The position numbers and the translations under genes are program-made. A stretch of 64,000 nt of DNA from Ignavibacteria bacterium (GTDB lineage Bacteria; Bacteroidota; Ignavibacteria; Kapaibacteriales; UBA4661): contig CANHDJ010000005.1 in assembly GCA_947459425.1 (NCBI GenBank), forward strand, positions 1 through 64,000, written 5' to 3'. Below, in pieces: positions 9,161-18,055 of the stretch (position 1 is its first letter; each line of letters begins with the position of its first letter). A model generated the notes under the pieces. It worked only from the letters and a program-made list of their open reading frames with translations, was not told where the DNA came from and did no database searches.

Positions 9161-9197
9161 TTTGATGTAGCCCGCTCAAACGCAGGGCTACATCAAA
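9161..9197. repeat. Intergenic inverted repeat (hairpin)
   Basis: A 13-bp perfect inverted repeat TTTGATGTAGCCC / GGGCTACATCAAA with an 11-nt loop, between bshC and the M3 peptidase gene. It has no T-tract on the minus strand immediately after the stem, so it is not a classical terminator for the peptidase gene. It could be a 3' stabilising hairpin or a dispersed palindrome. Confidence 0.6.
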
Positions 9198-9217
9198 GTT
9201 CTTCGTTGGGCATCATA

Positions 9218-10933
9218 TCAAACAGCTTGCGCATCCAGCCACGATGAGGCTTCGGCGACAATCCCCGTCATTGTGGAGCGCTCAAACGGTGAATCCAAAT
9301 GCGCTGCACGAACAATCTCCAAAAACGGCATACTTCCGCCAATCCGACAGATGGCGATATAATCCTGAAGAGCGCTTGCATCCTTGTTTTGATGGCGCTT
9401 CCAGAACTGCAAAGCACATAATTGTGCCAAGGCATAGTCAATGTAGTAAAATGGGTAAAGATAGACGTGCAGTTGTGTTTGCCAAAGTGCGCCGGACTCG
9501 TTAAATGGCGCATTGGCATACTGCCGCCAAGGAAGGTAGGTCGATTCCATTCGCTTCCACTCTGCTTTGCGCTCGGCGGGCGTGGCTTCTGGGTTGGTGT
9601 AAATCCAGTGCTGAAATTCGTCAATCGCACAAGCATACGGCAAGAAAGTGACGGCTTCTTCAAGATGGGAATAGCGAAATTGCGGGGTTTTTTCACCAAA
9701 AAATTTCTCCATCCAATCCCACGTCAAAAACTCCATGCTCATGGAGTGAATTTCACACGCTTCCATCGTGGGCCAATAATAATCCAACAACGTTTGTTCA
9801 CGGCTGCTGCAATAGACTTGGAAGGCGTGTCCCGCCTCGTGAGTCAGTACACGAATATCGTCTGCTGTACCGTTGAAATTGGAGAAAATAAACGGCACAC
9901 CAAATGCCGGAAAATTCGTGCAATAGCCGCCCCGCGCCTTATTCGGACGGGTGGTCAAGTCCATATAGCCGCCTTCAATCATCATGGCAAAAAATTTGCC
10001 CGTTTCGGGATGTAACTCATTGTACATCTTTTGCGCATCAGCAATGATGCCGTCTTCCGGCGCAGAAGGTTGGGGATTGCCGTTGGGGAAATTCAAGGCT
10101 TCATCAAACGAGTAAAAATCCGACAAGCCGCTTAAACCCAAGCGTTTTGCCTGTTTTTCGTGTTGCTTCAGCGCTAGTGGCACAACAACATCCCGCACCG
10201 CAGCACGGAATTTTGCTACGTCTGCCGCACCATATTCAATGCGCCCCATCTGCATATACCGATATTCCACAAAGTTTGCGAAGCCCGTTTTTTGAGCAAT
10301 TTCATGGCGAAGTTTGACAAAACGGTCAAAAAGCGTGTCCAGTGTATCGGCAATCGCCGTCAGCGCTTGCTGCTGCGCCTCCGAGGCCTCGCGGCGCGTT
10401 GTGCGGTCGGGGTCTTCGGCAAATTTGCGAATACCGGAAAGATTGTATTTTTCGCCGCGAAAGGGAATTTCTAATTCTGCCAGAAGCGCCGTGTATTCTT
10501 GCCCGGCGTTGGCTTCGTCCACGAGCAGAGGCTTGATTGCGGGGACAAATGTTTTTGTGGCATCTTCCAACCGACGGAGAAAAAGCCCGCCATATTTTTG
10601 CTCAATAGCACTGCGGAATGGTGAGCGCAAAAGCCGCTTTGTGACTTCTTCGTTCCATTCCGTTACCGTCGGGCTGTTGTCGGTATAAAATTGCTTTTCG
10701 GCTTTGACCGCCTCGTCTTTGACGTTTTGCGTGAAGTGTGTCTCGGTGAGGTTTTCCATCGTTGTGTAGTTCGTGCGAAGCGCATTCCAGTCGTCAACAG
10801 CGCGTAAAACCTCGTCTGCGGAGACGGCAGCGTCAAGTTTTGCCCAAATCACGGCGAAATGCTCTTGAAGTGCCGTCAAATCAGGGCGTTGATAGGGTAA
10901 ATCGCTAAATTTTATGGTTGGTAATTGTGCCAT
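9218..10933 (-). CDS. M3-family oligoendopeptidase
   Basis: A 571-residue zinc metallopeptidase of family M3 (oligoendopeptidase F/thimet class), cytoplasmic, cleaving short peptides. The zinc site HEAGH is at residues 365-369, followed further on by the conserved EIHSMSMEF segment carrying the third Glu ligand. The characteristic RGGYCTNFP and FIFSNFNGT blocks precede HEAGH, and the C-terminal YALAQLCALQFW helix is present. ATG 10933 (MAQLPTIKFSDLPY) is used because family members begin here; the open frame continues to 11032. It probably shares transcription with the transglutaminase gene upstream (61 bp). Confidence 0.9.
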   Translation of the reverse strand: MAQLPTIKFSDLPYQRPDLTALQEHFAVIWAKLDAAVSADEVLRAVDDWNALRTNYTTMENLTETHFTQNVKDEAVKAEKQFYTDNSPTVTEWNEEVTKRLLRSPFRSAIEQKYGGLFLRRLEDATKTFVPAIKPLLVDEANAGQEYTALLAELEIPFRGEKYNLSGIRKFAEDPDRTTRREASEAQQQALTAIADTLDTLFDRFVKLRHEIAQKTGFANFVEYRYMQMGRIEYGAADVAKFRAAVRDVVVPLALKQHEKQAKRLGLSGLSDFYSFDEALNFPNGNPQPSAPEDGIIADAQKMYNELHPETGKFFAMMIEGGYMDLTTRPNKARGGYCTNFPAFGVPFIFSNFNGTADDIRVLTHEAGHAFQVYCSSREQTLLDYYWPTMEACEIHSMSMEFLTWDWMEKFFGEKTPQFRYSHLEEAVTFLPYACAIDEFQHWIYTNPEATPAERKAEWKRMESTYLPWRQYANAPFNESGALWQTQLHVYLYPFYYIDYALAQLCALQFWKRHQNKDASALQDYIAICRIGGSMPFLEIVRAAHLDSPFERSTMTGIVAEASSWLDAQAV

Positions 10934-10994
10934 AGTGTGAAGTGAAAATGAAAAAAGAGAACAGATGTCGCTACATTTCAATCGGAAATATCGC

Positions 10995-11996
10995 CTACGC
11001 CAAAACCCGCGCCACATCAACCGAAACATCAAGTTCCGCCGTTGCTGCGCTTAACATCACGCCTTTGAGCGGCGCAACGTCGGCGTAATCGCGCCCCCAG
11101 CCAACGGTTAAATGCTGGTTGCGGACAAGATGATTATTCGTCGGGTCGAACTCGACCCAGCCCAGCGACGGCTCAAAGACTGCTATCCAAGCGTGTGAGG
11201 CATCCGCACCGACAAGGCGCTCTTTGCCTTCGGGGGGAATTGTTTCGATATAACCGCTCACATACCGCGCCGCTAATCCCAATGAACGCAAGCATCCAAG
11301 CGCTAGATGGGCAAAATCTTGGCACACACCTTTTCGCTCGCGCAGCACCGTTGCAATCGGCGTACTGATGGTCGTAAAGCCGGGAACATACTTAAAATCA
11401 GCATGAATACGCCGCACAAAATCACGCACGGCTTCCAAAAGCGGTCGCCCGGGCGCAAACGATGGCAAAGCGTAATCGCGTAATTCCGCCGAAATACCCG
11501 CAAATGCCGATGGAAACACGTATTGCGCCGCATCCAGCACCATTGCAGACGTATTCGTATCCACCACCAGCCCAATAAGCGGGAATTGCATCATTTCGGC
11601 AACCCGCTCCCACGCTTCGCTAGAGGACAAAAAATCATCACTAACGGGCGCATAACACAGCCGCTCAATGACGCTTGATGCCGTCACGGTCAAGGTCTCA
11701 TGCGGCTTTTGGAGTGCAAAATAGAGAACTTCATTACCGAAAAAATCAACGTGGGTGCGCTCGTCGTCGGGACGAGGCAGAATTTGCAGGGAACTGGTGA
11801 TGCAGCGCTGCTCTAAAAGCGGCGTAGAATAGGAGCGCGGCGTAAGCAACGCCTCATTCTGGCAAACGTTCACGGTTCCTTGATAGGTGTATTCGGTCAG
11901 ATGCACAATGCGAAAGCGCTGCGAGGAAATAGATGCCCCAAACGCTGTGTGCGGGTCGGTCAAATCAGGCTGTATGAGTGTTTCTTGTGTGTTCAT
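10995..11996 (-). CDS. Transglutaminase-like protein
   Basis: A 333-residue protein with an N-terminal bacterial transglutaminase beta-domain (residues ~27-120, starting FRIVHLTEYTYQG) and a transglutaminase core. The apparent catalytic triad is Cys225 (KGVCQDFAH), His268 (DASHAWIAV) and Asp284 (WVEFDPTNN). Such proteins are predicted cysteine proteases or amidases and are often encoded near alpha-E or circularly permuted ATP-grasp proteins. Neither partner is in this window. No signal peptide. Substrate unknown. Confidence 0.88.
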   Translation of the reverse strand: MNTQETLIQPDLTDPHTAFGASISSQRFRIVHLTEYTYQGTVNVCQNEALLTPRSYSTPLLEQRCITSSLQILPRPDDERTHVDFFGNEVLYFALQKPHETLTVTASSVIERLCYAPVSDDFLSSSEAWERVAEMMQFPLIGLVVDTNTSAMVLDAAQYVFPSAFAGISAELRDYALPSFAPGRPLLEAVRDFVRRIHADFKYVPGFTTISTPIATVLRERKGVCQDFAHLALGCLRSLGLAARYVSGYIETIPPEGKERLVGADASHAWIAVFEPSLGWVEFDPTNNHLVRNQHLTVGWGRDYADVAPLKGVMLSAATAELDVSVDVARVLA

Positions 11997-12125
11997 AGCA
12001 GTAAAGCAGATGGGCGGAATTGATGGACAACCAAACTATACGGAATATGAGTGAAGTATGTTTTTATGCGGCTTCTACGATTCATTCCTTGTATGTTATC
12101 CCTTCCTTATTGTTTTTCCTCGCGC

Positions 12126-13277
12126 CTACACCGTAATCTTCCTTCTCCGCGCCAAAACTGCCCTCACGCCTGTAACAGTGCTTCCTTCAGGCGATTCCTC
12201 CACCCAATATGCTTGGTCATACAAATTCACCGTTGGGCAGATATGATAGGGTACGCCATAGAGTGCGTCGCCAACCTGCAATCGCTCCCAAAGCGCATTG
12301 TTGCTGATGCGGATGACGCTGTGTTCTTCGCTTTGTCTCAAAAGCTCATAGCTTTCGAGGTTCAAAAAACGAATGCGTTTCTCAATCGGATTTTCCGCAG
12401 CCACGGCTTTGTGTCCCATATCTACCGAAATTAAGCCCTGAAGCGGTTTTGAGATGATGCGCGTCAGAACAAGTCCAGCGTATTCGTACTCCTGTTCTGG
12501 CAAAATTTCAGCGTAGCCCCAATCCCACAGTACGCACGTTCCCGGGCTGCGAAACCGCTCCCAATGGGCGCTGTGAACCGAAAATGCCGGAGTGCCGCCC
12601 GCAATCACCATCGGCGGCGTGCCATGCCAAGCCGTGATTTCTTTGCAGAGCGTCTCAACATCGTGGAAGCCTGATTCTATCGTGCTTTTGCGCTCCTCAA
12701 AATTTTCTTGACGAATATGTCCGTCGTAGGCGTGCAAGCCGTGAAGTCGCAGGTGGGGCAGCGCGGCAATATGCTTGTACAACGCAAGAGTGCTTGCGCC
12801 GAGCGGTGTGCCGGAACGATTCATACCGTTATTCACATCCAAAAGCACGTCGCTATTTGCCTCGTGCGCCGCAAAAAAATCACTGTGTTGCTGTGCTGTG
12901 TGGGCGTTGTCGAGTAGTGAAGCAAAAAACACGTCGGGGTATTGTTGCTTGAGAGCAAGCAGTCGTGCGGTTTTTGGGGGAACAAGTTGGTGCGCAATCA
13001 CCACATATTTCGCCCCCGTCATCGCCAGCATTTCTGCCTCGGCAATCGTCGCACACTTGAAGCGCGAAATGCCCGCTTGTAGCATCATTTCGACAACGGC
13101 GGGCGTTTTATTGGTCTTGATGTGCGGTATCAGACGCTCTGTTCCATGCGAACGCTCAATCATTCGTGCGATATTGCACCGCACTCTGTCCGCGTACATT
13201 AACAGCGAGGGAGAATCAAGTGTGTCAACGTTTTGGATGGTGTACCAATCGGAAGTTGCCTCTGGAGTAGTCATCAT
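12126..13277 (-). CDS. PLP-dependent D-threonine aldolase / D-serine dehydratase-like enzyme
   Basis: A 383-residue protein with an N-terminal alanine-racemase-like TIM barrel (PLP lysine expected in HIKTNKT, residues 53-59) and a C-terminal DSD1-type beta domain. That domain has the metal-binding HICPTVNL motif characteristic of D-threonine aldolases and eukaryotic-type D-serine dehydratases. It likely acts on D-beta-hydroxy amino acids. The motif GLHAYDGHIR is also typical. Its ATG overlaps the stop of the upstream Uma2 gene (TAATG), indicating translational coupling. A second ATG three bases on is equally possible as start. Confidence 0.85.
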   Translation of the reverse strand: MMTTPEATSDWYTIQNVDTLDSPSLLMYADRVRCNIARMIERSHGTERLIPHIKTNKTPAVVEMMLQAGISRFKCATIAEAEMLAMTGAKYVVIAHQLVPPKTARLLALKQQYPDVFFASLLDNAHTAQQHSDFFAAHEANSDVLLDVNNGMNRSGTPLGASTLALYKHIAALPHLRLHGLHAYDGHIRQENFEERKSTIESGFHDVETLCKEITAWHGTPPMVIAGGTPAFSVHSAHWERFRSPGTCVLWDWGYAEILPEQEYEYAGLVLTRIISKPLQGLISVDMGHKAVAAENPIEKRIRFLNLESYELLRQSEEHSVIRISNNALWERLQVGDALYGVPYHICPTVNLYDQAYWVEESPEGSTVTGVRAVLARRRKITV

Positions 13278-13789
13278 TATTGAATGTCTGCGTGAAAAAT
13301 ATCTTCAACCTTGAGCGGCTCGCGCAAAAAACGATTCGTCAATACTTCCCCTTCATGCCGCACAAAACGTCGCTCTTTCGTGCAAACAGTGATGCTCTCG
13401 TTTGCCGGCTCGACAATCCAACATTCTTCCACGCCGCTTTCCAACATACCTTGGCACTTTTTGACCATTGCGCCGATGGTTTGTCCGGGGCTGATAATTT
13501 CAATGGCTAGTAAGGGCGGCAATGAATCCGCCGCTGCATTCGCAAAGAGGCTTTTTGGTGTTAGATGATACAGGCTCACGTCTGGCGTGTAACGCTGAGT
13601 TAGCCCTTGAAAGGTAACAGGCGGGCTAGCCTGATACTCCGCTTTGAGCAATGTTCTGAGCAGCAATAATATCTGCAACTGTAAATAACCGTGCATTCGT
13701 GTTGGCATTTCGTCGTCCTCCTCTTCTTCGGCAAGTGATATTTCATGTTCCAGCTCAAGAACATCGTCGTCATATTCTTCGTAAGCCAT
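13277..13789 (-). CDS. Uma2-family (DUF820) putative endonuclease
   Basis: A 170-residue Uma2/DUF820 protein with a PD-(D/E)xK nuclease-like fold. The core is visible as YTPDVSLY, the strand LAIEIISPGQT and the KKCQGMLESGVEECWIVEP segment. The first ~35 residues are strongly acidic (EEYDDDVLELEHE, EEEEDDE), which is unusual and may mimic nucleic acid or be regulatory. A GGAG ribosome-binding site about 7 nt upstream supports ATG 13789. These genes are abundant in Cyanobacteria and Chlorobi and their biological role is unresolved. It is translationally coupled to the aldolase-like gene through TAATG. Confidence 0.85.
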   Translation of the reverse strand: MAYEEYDDDVLELEHEISLAEEEEDDEMPTRMHGYLQLQILLLLRTLLKAEYQASPPVTFQGLTQRYTPDVSLYHLTPKSLFANAAADSLPPLLAIEIISPGQTIGAMVKKCQGMLESGVEECWIVEPANESITVCTKERRFVRHEGEVLTNRFLREPLKVEDIFHADIQ

Positions 13790-14010
13790 AGCCGTTCTCC
13801 ATTCTGGTAATGATAATGAGGTTATTAGAAACAGCAATCTACAACCAAAAGCACTTTCCTGCAAGCGCGGAAGAGCGCATATTCAGGCAATCGCATGAGT
13901 TTTTGGGAATGGCTTAAAACCTCAGTATTCCAAACACTGGTTTGCAACCCATTGTTCAGCAGAGCAAGGATTGATGCGGGGTTGAAATTTTCAGGTGACT
14001 GCCCTGCGGT

Positions 14011-15297
14011 TTATCCTTTCACTAATGGAAGACGTTCTCCGCTCCATCCGGGAAAAAGTTTCGCGCTGTCGGCGATACCAAGATGTTTGGCGGAGATTTC
14101 GGCGAAAATAGCACGGAAGTCCGTCGTTACGGGGACATCACGCCCATCGGCGAGGTTTTCCGGCGCAAGAAGTGGCAAATTGCCATGCACCTTGCCACCA
14201 TCCAGATGATTGCCCAAAACAAACAAACACGAACCACGACCATGATCCGTTCCGCCGGAGCCATTCTCGCGGACAGTGCGCCCAAATTCGGTCATCGTCA
14301 TGAGAACAACATCGCTTTGGTGCGCTTCAATATCGCGCCAAAATGCGTCAATCGCGTCGGCTAAATCCTGCGCTCTTCGTGCAAATACGCCTGCGACAGT
14401 GCCTTGTTGCACGTGCGTATCCCATCCGCCCGATTCGGCAAAGGCGATTTCCAAGCCAACATTGGCTTTGATAAGTTGCGCGATTTGCTTCAAACTCTCG
14501 CCAAGCGGCGAAGTTGGATAATTCACCCCTTTTGCAGGTGTATAACTTTTGAGGTTTGCCTCGGATAAAATTTTCATTGCATCAAAACTCTCTTGCCCCG
14601 CCCCGCGCAAGATTTTCTGCGATGTTTGTTCGTACAGCGCCTCAAATCCCTTGCCGGAACTATTTGCCAGCGCCAGTGTTGATGCGCTATTCCCGCCGCC
14701 ACCAACCCGTACACCAAAATCCTCCAAACGAGCAATAGCCAACGCCGGAGCGTCGCCATAGAGCGAGCGGGGCATAGCGGAGGTCATCGCAACGCTGCTA
14801 AAGGGCGTAATGTCTGCTTTTGAGGCACTGTGCAGAAGGCTACTGGCGCGGTTAAGCCAGCCGGAGGGCGTACCTTTGCGGTCGGGAGTACCGGTCTCCA
14901 TGTAATCTTGTGCGTCAAAATGGGAGCGCGTCGTGTTCGGCGAACCCATGCCATGCACGATTGCCAGCCGTTGTTCGCGGTACAGACGCTCCAAAGCACC
15001 AAGTGAAGGGTGCAGCGCGAATTTACCATCAAGGTCAATCAACTGCCCTTTATTTTTGCCGATGCTCATTGCCAGACGAGGACGCGATGTTGCCAGATGA
15101 GGGTCAGCGAAGGGCGTAACAGCCATCAAACCATCCATAGCGCCGCGTTGGAAGATAGTGACGAGTGTTTTTCGGCTTTTGAACGGGGTCTGTGTGACCG
15201 AGGCAGCCGCACGGGTCAGAAAAAGCGGCGTTCCCGCCGTTCCAAGTGCAACAACCGCCATGCCGCTTGATTTCAGGAATGTTCGTCGGTTTATCAT
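14011..15297 (-). CDS. DUF1501 protein, Tat-exported
   Basis: A 428-residue DUF1501 protein of the alkaline-phosphatase/sulfatase-like superfamily. The N-terminus has a twin-arginine signal (NRRTFLKSSGMAVVALGTAG). Family motifs are FQRGAMDGL, NTTRSHFDAQDYMETG, GGWDTHVQQG and MTEFGRTVRENGSGGTDHGRG. A GGAG box upstream supports ATG 15297. DUF1501 genes usually sit beside a DUF1800 gene, but none is present here. It is probably periplasmic with an unknown substrate. The 221 bp between its stop and the Uma2 start hold no convincing gene. Confidence 0.9.
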   Translation of the reverse strand: MINRRTFLKSSGMAVVALGTAGTPLFLTRAAASVTQTPFKSRKTLVTIFQRGAMDGLMAVTPFADPHLATSRPRLAMSIGKNKGQLIDLDGKFALHPSLGALERLYREQRLAIVHGMGSPNTTRSHFDAQDYMETGTPDRKGTPSGWLNRASSLLHSASKADITPFSSVAMTSAMPRSLYGDAPALAIARLEDFGVRVGGGGNSASTLALANSSGKGFEALYEQTSQKILRGAGQESFDAMKILSEANLKSYTPAKGVNYPTSPLGESLKQIAQLIKANVGLEIAFAESGGWDTHVQQGTVAGVFARRAQDLADAIDAFWRDIEAHQSDVVLMTMTEFGRTVRENGSGGTDHGRGSCLFVLGNHLDGGKVHGNLPLLAPENLADGRDVPVTTDFRAIFAEISAKHLGIADSAKLFPGWSGERLPLVKG

Positions 15298-15398
15298 GGT
15301 TCAATCTCCGTTGGATGGTTAATCTGTTTTTTCGTTAGACACGGTACCACGCCGAAAGATTCATCGCAAAGGAAGATACTCGTTTTTGAGGTGTTGAC

Positions 15399-15434
15399 AA
15401 AAAAAACCGCTTTGGCAGATAGTCCAAGAGCGGT
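15399..15434 (-). terminator. Intrinsic terminator of the small membrane-protein gene
   Basis: On the minus strand, a stem ACCGCT..TGG / CCA..AGCGGT with a small internal mismatch is followed by eight T residues. It lies just past the 56-residue gene at 15460-15630 and supports that gene being real. Confidence 0.75.
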
Positions 15435-15459
15435 AGTGCGAGGCATAGACGAAATTGTA

Positions 15460-15630
15460 TTAGACGGAGGACAAGGAAAACGTCACCCAGACCAGTAAAA
15501 ATGCCGTCAGAAGAATCAATCCTACGGCAAAGTGCGATTGTAAGCGCTGTCGGGGCGGCGGCATCGGCTCGTGATAGCCTTTGGGGGCAAGCGGCTGTTG
15601 TTCGGCAGTATCGGCAAGAGTTGGTATCAT
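15460..15630 (-). CDS. 56-residue single-pass membrane protein
   Basis: A small protein starting MIPTLADTAEQQPLAPKGYH. A Pro/Arg-rich, hydrophilic N-terminal half (PPPRQRLQ) is followed by one transmembrane helix, FAVGLILLTAFLLVWVTFSL, near the C-terminus. GGAG lies 7 nt before ATG 15630 and an intrinsic terminator follows 25 bp after the stop. This makes a compact monocistronic unit. Longer in-frame extensions to 15879 lack any signal. Function unknown; the size and topology resemble small subunits or regulators of membrane complexes. Confidence 0.65.
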   Translation of the reverse strand: MIPTLADTAEQQPLAPKGYHEPMPPPRQRLQSHFAVGLILLTAFLLVWVTFSLSSV

Positions 15631-15847
15631 GGTGAATCTCCAAGAATCATGCGTTTTGAGGCATTGAATTACTCTGTTTACCAATGGTTTTGAGTGTGGA
15701 GATACGATAGCAATAAGAGGAAAGTTGCAATAAAAAAAACATGATGCTCCTTCTGCTTGATACGAAAAAAATATTGGTACATCGTGCGGGAATGACGTAT
15801 TTTCAGGGTGTTCACTGCTCATTTTTCCTTTTCTTTGAGAACATTCT

Positions 15848-16627
15848 ATGTCCGAAATACTTGTACCTGCAAACACCACAGAACCTCATATTTCCTCGCT
15901 CCATACGGAACATTTGGTCAAAATCTACAAACAACGAAAAGTTGTACAGGGCGTGTCCCTGTCGGTCAAACAAGGTGAAGTCGTGGGGCTTCTGGGACCA
16001 AACGGGGCGGGCAAAACGACCTCATTTTACATGATTGTTGGCGTGGTGCGCCCAAGCGAGGGAAAGGTCTTTTTGGACGACACCGACATTACCAAAGTGC
16101 CAATGTACAAGCGGGCGCGGCTGGGATTGGGTTATTTGCCCCAAGAGGCATCGGTTTTTCGCAAAATGACGGTCGAAGAAAATATTTTGGCGGTATTGGA
16201 GTTACAAAACCTCAAAAAATCGGAGCGAAAGGAGCGATTGGAGCAGCTTTTGGAGGATTTAAGTATTACCCATATTCGCAAAAGCAAAGGTTTTATGCTC
16301 TCCGGCGGAGAACGTCGCCGTTGCGAAATAGCACGTGCGCTCTCAACAAACCCCAAGTTTATCTTGCTTGATGAGCCTTTTGCGGGCATTGACCCGATTG
16401 CGGTGGAGGAAATTATCGGTATTGTGCGATCGCTCCGGCATCGTGGTATTGGAGTGCTGATAACCGACCACAATGTTCACGAAACGCTCTCCATTACTGA
16501 CCGCGCATATATTTTGATTGATGGCAATGTTTTTTATTCCGGCACTGCCGAATCTATTGCCGAGAACGAGGAAGTCCGTCGGCGCTATTTGGGTGCGACC
16601 TTTAAGCTGGAGCGATATGGCGAATAG
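15848..16627 (+). CDS. lptB: LPS export ABC transporter ATP-binding protein LptB
   Basis: A 259-residue ABC ATPase that powers LptFG extraction of lipopolysaccharide from the inner membrane. Walker [10 protein letters not shown] is at residues 50-58, the signature LSGGE at 151-155, Walker B FILLDEP at 171-177 and the switch His at 208 (TDHNVHE). LptB-specific features are the Q-loop context [20 protein letters not shown] and the C-terminal [19 protein letters not shown]. The first ~20 residues are an extra N-terminal extension. No other lpt gene is adjacent. It converges on the next gene with only 18 bp between stops and no visible terminator. Confidence 0.93.
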   Translation: MSEILVPANTTEPHISSLHTEHLVKIYKQRKVVQGVSLSVKQGEVVGLLGPNGAGKTTSFYMIVGVVRPSEGKVFLDDTDITKVPMYKRARLGLGYLPQEASVFRKMTVEENILAVLELQNLKKSERKERLEQLLEDLSITHIRKSKGFMLSGGERRRCEIARALSTNPKFILLDEPFAGIDPIAVEEIIGIVRSLRHRGIGVLITDHNVHETLSITDRAYILIDGNVFYSGTAESIAENEEVRRRYLGATFKLERYGE

Positions 16628-16645
16628 CGGACAAAACGGGCGTTC

Positions 16646-17947
16646 TCAGGGAAATGCAACCGTACCGACTTCCATAAATTTTCCTCCGGCAATGCGCCAG
16701 ATAATGTAGGTTCCGTGCGTAACATCGCCTTTTGCATCAAACTCCACCGGACCGCTTGCTCCCTCGTAGTTGATGGCTTTTCCTTGTTTGAGAGCATCTT
16801 TTGCTTTCGCAAATTCCCCAACGTTCACGGTCACGCTTCCTTTACCTGCACGGGAAATGGAGGACATTTGTTTGGCAATCTCGGAGGGCTTTGTCGAAGC
16901 GGCTTTTAATGCGGCCAGGGCAAAGGTGTAAATCGCATCATAGCTTGTGGCAGCGTAGGAATTTGTTGCTTCAACATCCAGTAAATTTGCCAGCGAAATA
17001 TTCGCAAGGTCGGAGGTTTCCGCGCTGCGCTGGCTGAACTCTTTGAACTTTGCAAAAAACGTGTCATAATTTGCATACTTCATCGGGTGAACATATGACA
17101 AACCCTCCATGCCCTCAATCATTGGCAGGTCTGCCGATAGCAAAAAATCGTTGTTGTAGTTGCCATCGCAGCCGAAGATAAACGGTTTGTAGTTTGCCGT
17201 CACATAGCCTTTGGAATCATTCATAATTTTTGCACCATCGTCGTTGTAGCTCACCAGATAAATAGCCGATGGCTTTTGTGCATAGAGCGAATCCAATTTT
17301 GCCTTAAAATTGAACGTATCGTAAGAAGCGACATCGGGATAAGCAATGGAAGCAACAATTTTTCCACCCGCTTTTTGAAATGATTTTGCAAACGAAGCAG
17401 CTAATGCCGATCCGTAGGCGTTGTTAATCGCAATAATTCCAACGGTTTTGTGCTTTTTCTTTTGCAGAAGGTCTGCCGCGACGTGCGCCTGAAATATATC
17501 GGAAGGAATCGTGCGCCAAACCAAATTATTATCAATAACATCGCCAATACGCGGAGAAGACGATGCCGCCGTCATCAGCATCACACCTTTGGAAACGGCT
17601 ATTTGTGCAGCACGGAGCGTATTACCGGAGCCACTCCCCGAAATAATGCACGTCGCCCCGGCAGCAATGAGCCGATAGATGGTACTATCCATACTTTGCG
17701 GGTCTTTAGCGTTACCGTATTCGACTTGCATAGCAAGATTTTTTCCATTGATTCCCCCGGCAGCATTGATTTCTTCCACTGCCATACGCATACTGCGTAC
17801 CGACGACACGCCCGACGGCGTTGCTGCGCCCATTGAAATACCAATTAGAACAGTATTTGCCGCAGTAGTTTGTGCCGTGCTGAAGGAAACGGACAAATAA
17901 GAGATGATAAGCGTACTTATCGTAAGGTAATAGTGTGAAAAGCGCAT
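16646..17947 (-). CDS. ABC-type branched-chain amino-acid-like substrate-binding protein
   Basis: A 433-residue periplasmic binding protein of the LivJ/Peripla_BP_6 family. The signal peptide starts MRFSHYYLTISTLIISYLSV and ends STAQ. The mature protein begins VLIGISMGAATPSGVSS and has the typical MAVEEINAAGGINGKNL, IISGSGSGNTLRAAQIAVSKGV and YGSALAASFAKSFQKAGG blocks. ATG 17947 is chosen so that the signal peptide is N-terminal; the open frame extends to 18037. No permease or ATPase genes of such a transporter are nearby, so it is an orphan receptor. Ligand unknown. Confidence 0.88.
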   Translation of the reverse strand: MRFSHYYLTISTLIISYLSVSFSTAQTTAANTVLIGISMGAATPSGVSSVRSMRMAVEEINAAGGINGKNLAMQVEYGNAKDPQSMDSTIYRLIAAGATCIISGSGSGNTLRAAQIAVSKGVMLMTAASSSPRIGDVIDNNLVWRTIPSDIFQAHVAADLLQKKKHKTVGIIAINNAYGSALAASFAKSFQKAGGKIVASIAYPDVASYDTFNFKAKLDSLYAQKPSAIYLVSYNDDGAKIMNDSKGYVTANYKPFIFGCDGNYNNDFLLSADLPMIEGMEGLSYVHPMKYANYDTFFAKFKEFSQRSAETSDLANISLANLLDVEATNSYAATSYDAIYTFALAALKAASTKPSEIAKQMSSISRAGKGSVTVNVGEFAKAKDALKQGKAINYEGASGPVEFDAKGDVTHGTYIIWRIAGGKFMEVGTVAFP

Positions 17948-17991
17948 GATAACTGAGGGAAAAATGAAGAAATACATCATCGTACAAACAA

Positions 17992-18027
17992 CAAGAGGAT
18001 ATTGCGGATAAACGCAATACCCTCTTG
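17992..18027 (-). terminator. Intrinsic terminator of the PorV/PorQ gene
   Basis: On the minus strand CAAGAGGGTATTGCG pairs with CGCAATATCCTCTTG (one G-U pair) and is followed by a T-rich run. It lies 29 bp past the stop of the gene at 18056-19063. Confidence 0.75.
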
Positions 18028-18055
18028 GAGTAAACATACAAAAAAACAGGTTGGT

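Noticed and set aside
15335-15643. 102-codon minus-strand frame overlapping the small membrane protein
   Set aside because: The in-phase 56-residue frame with its own ribosome site and transmembrane helix is a better explanation; this frame has an Arg/Cys-rich, non-protein-like composition.
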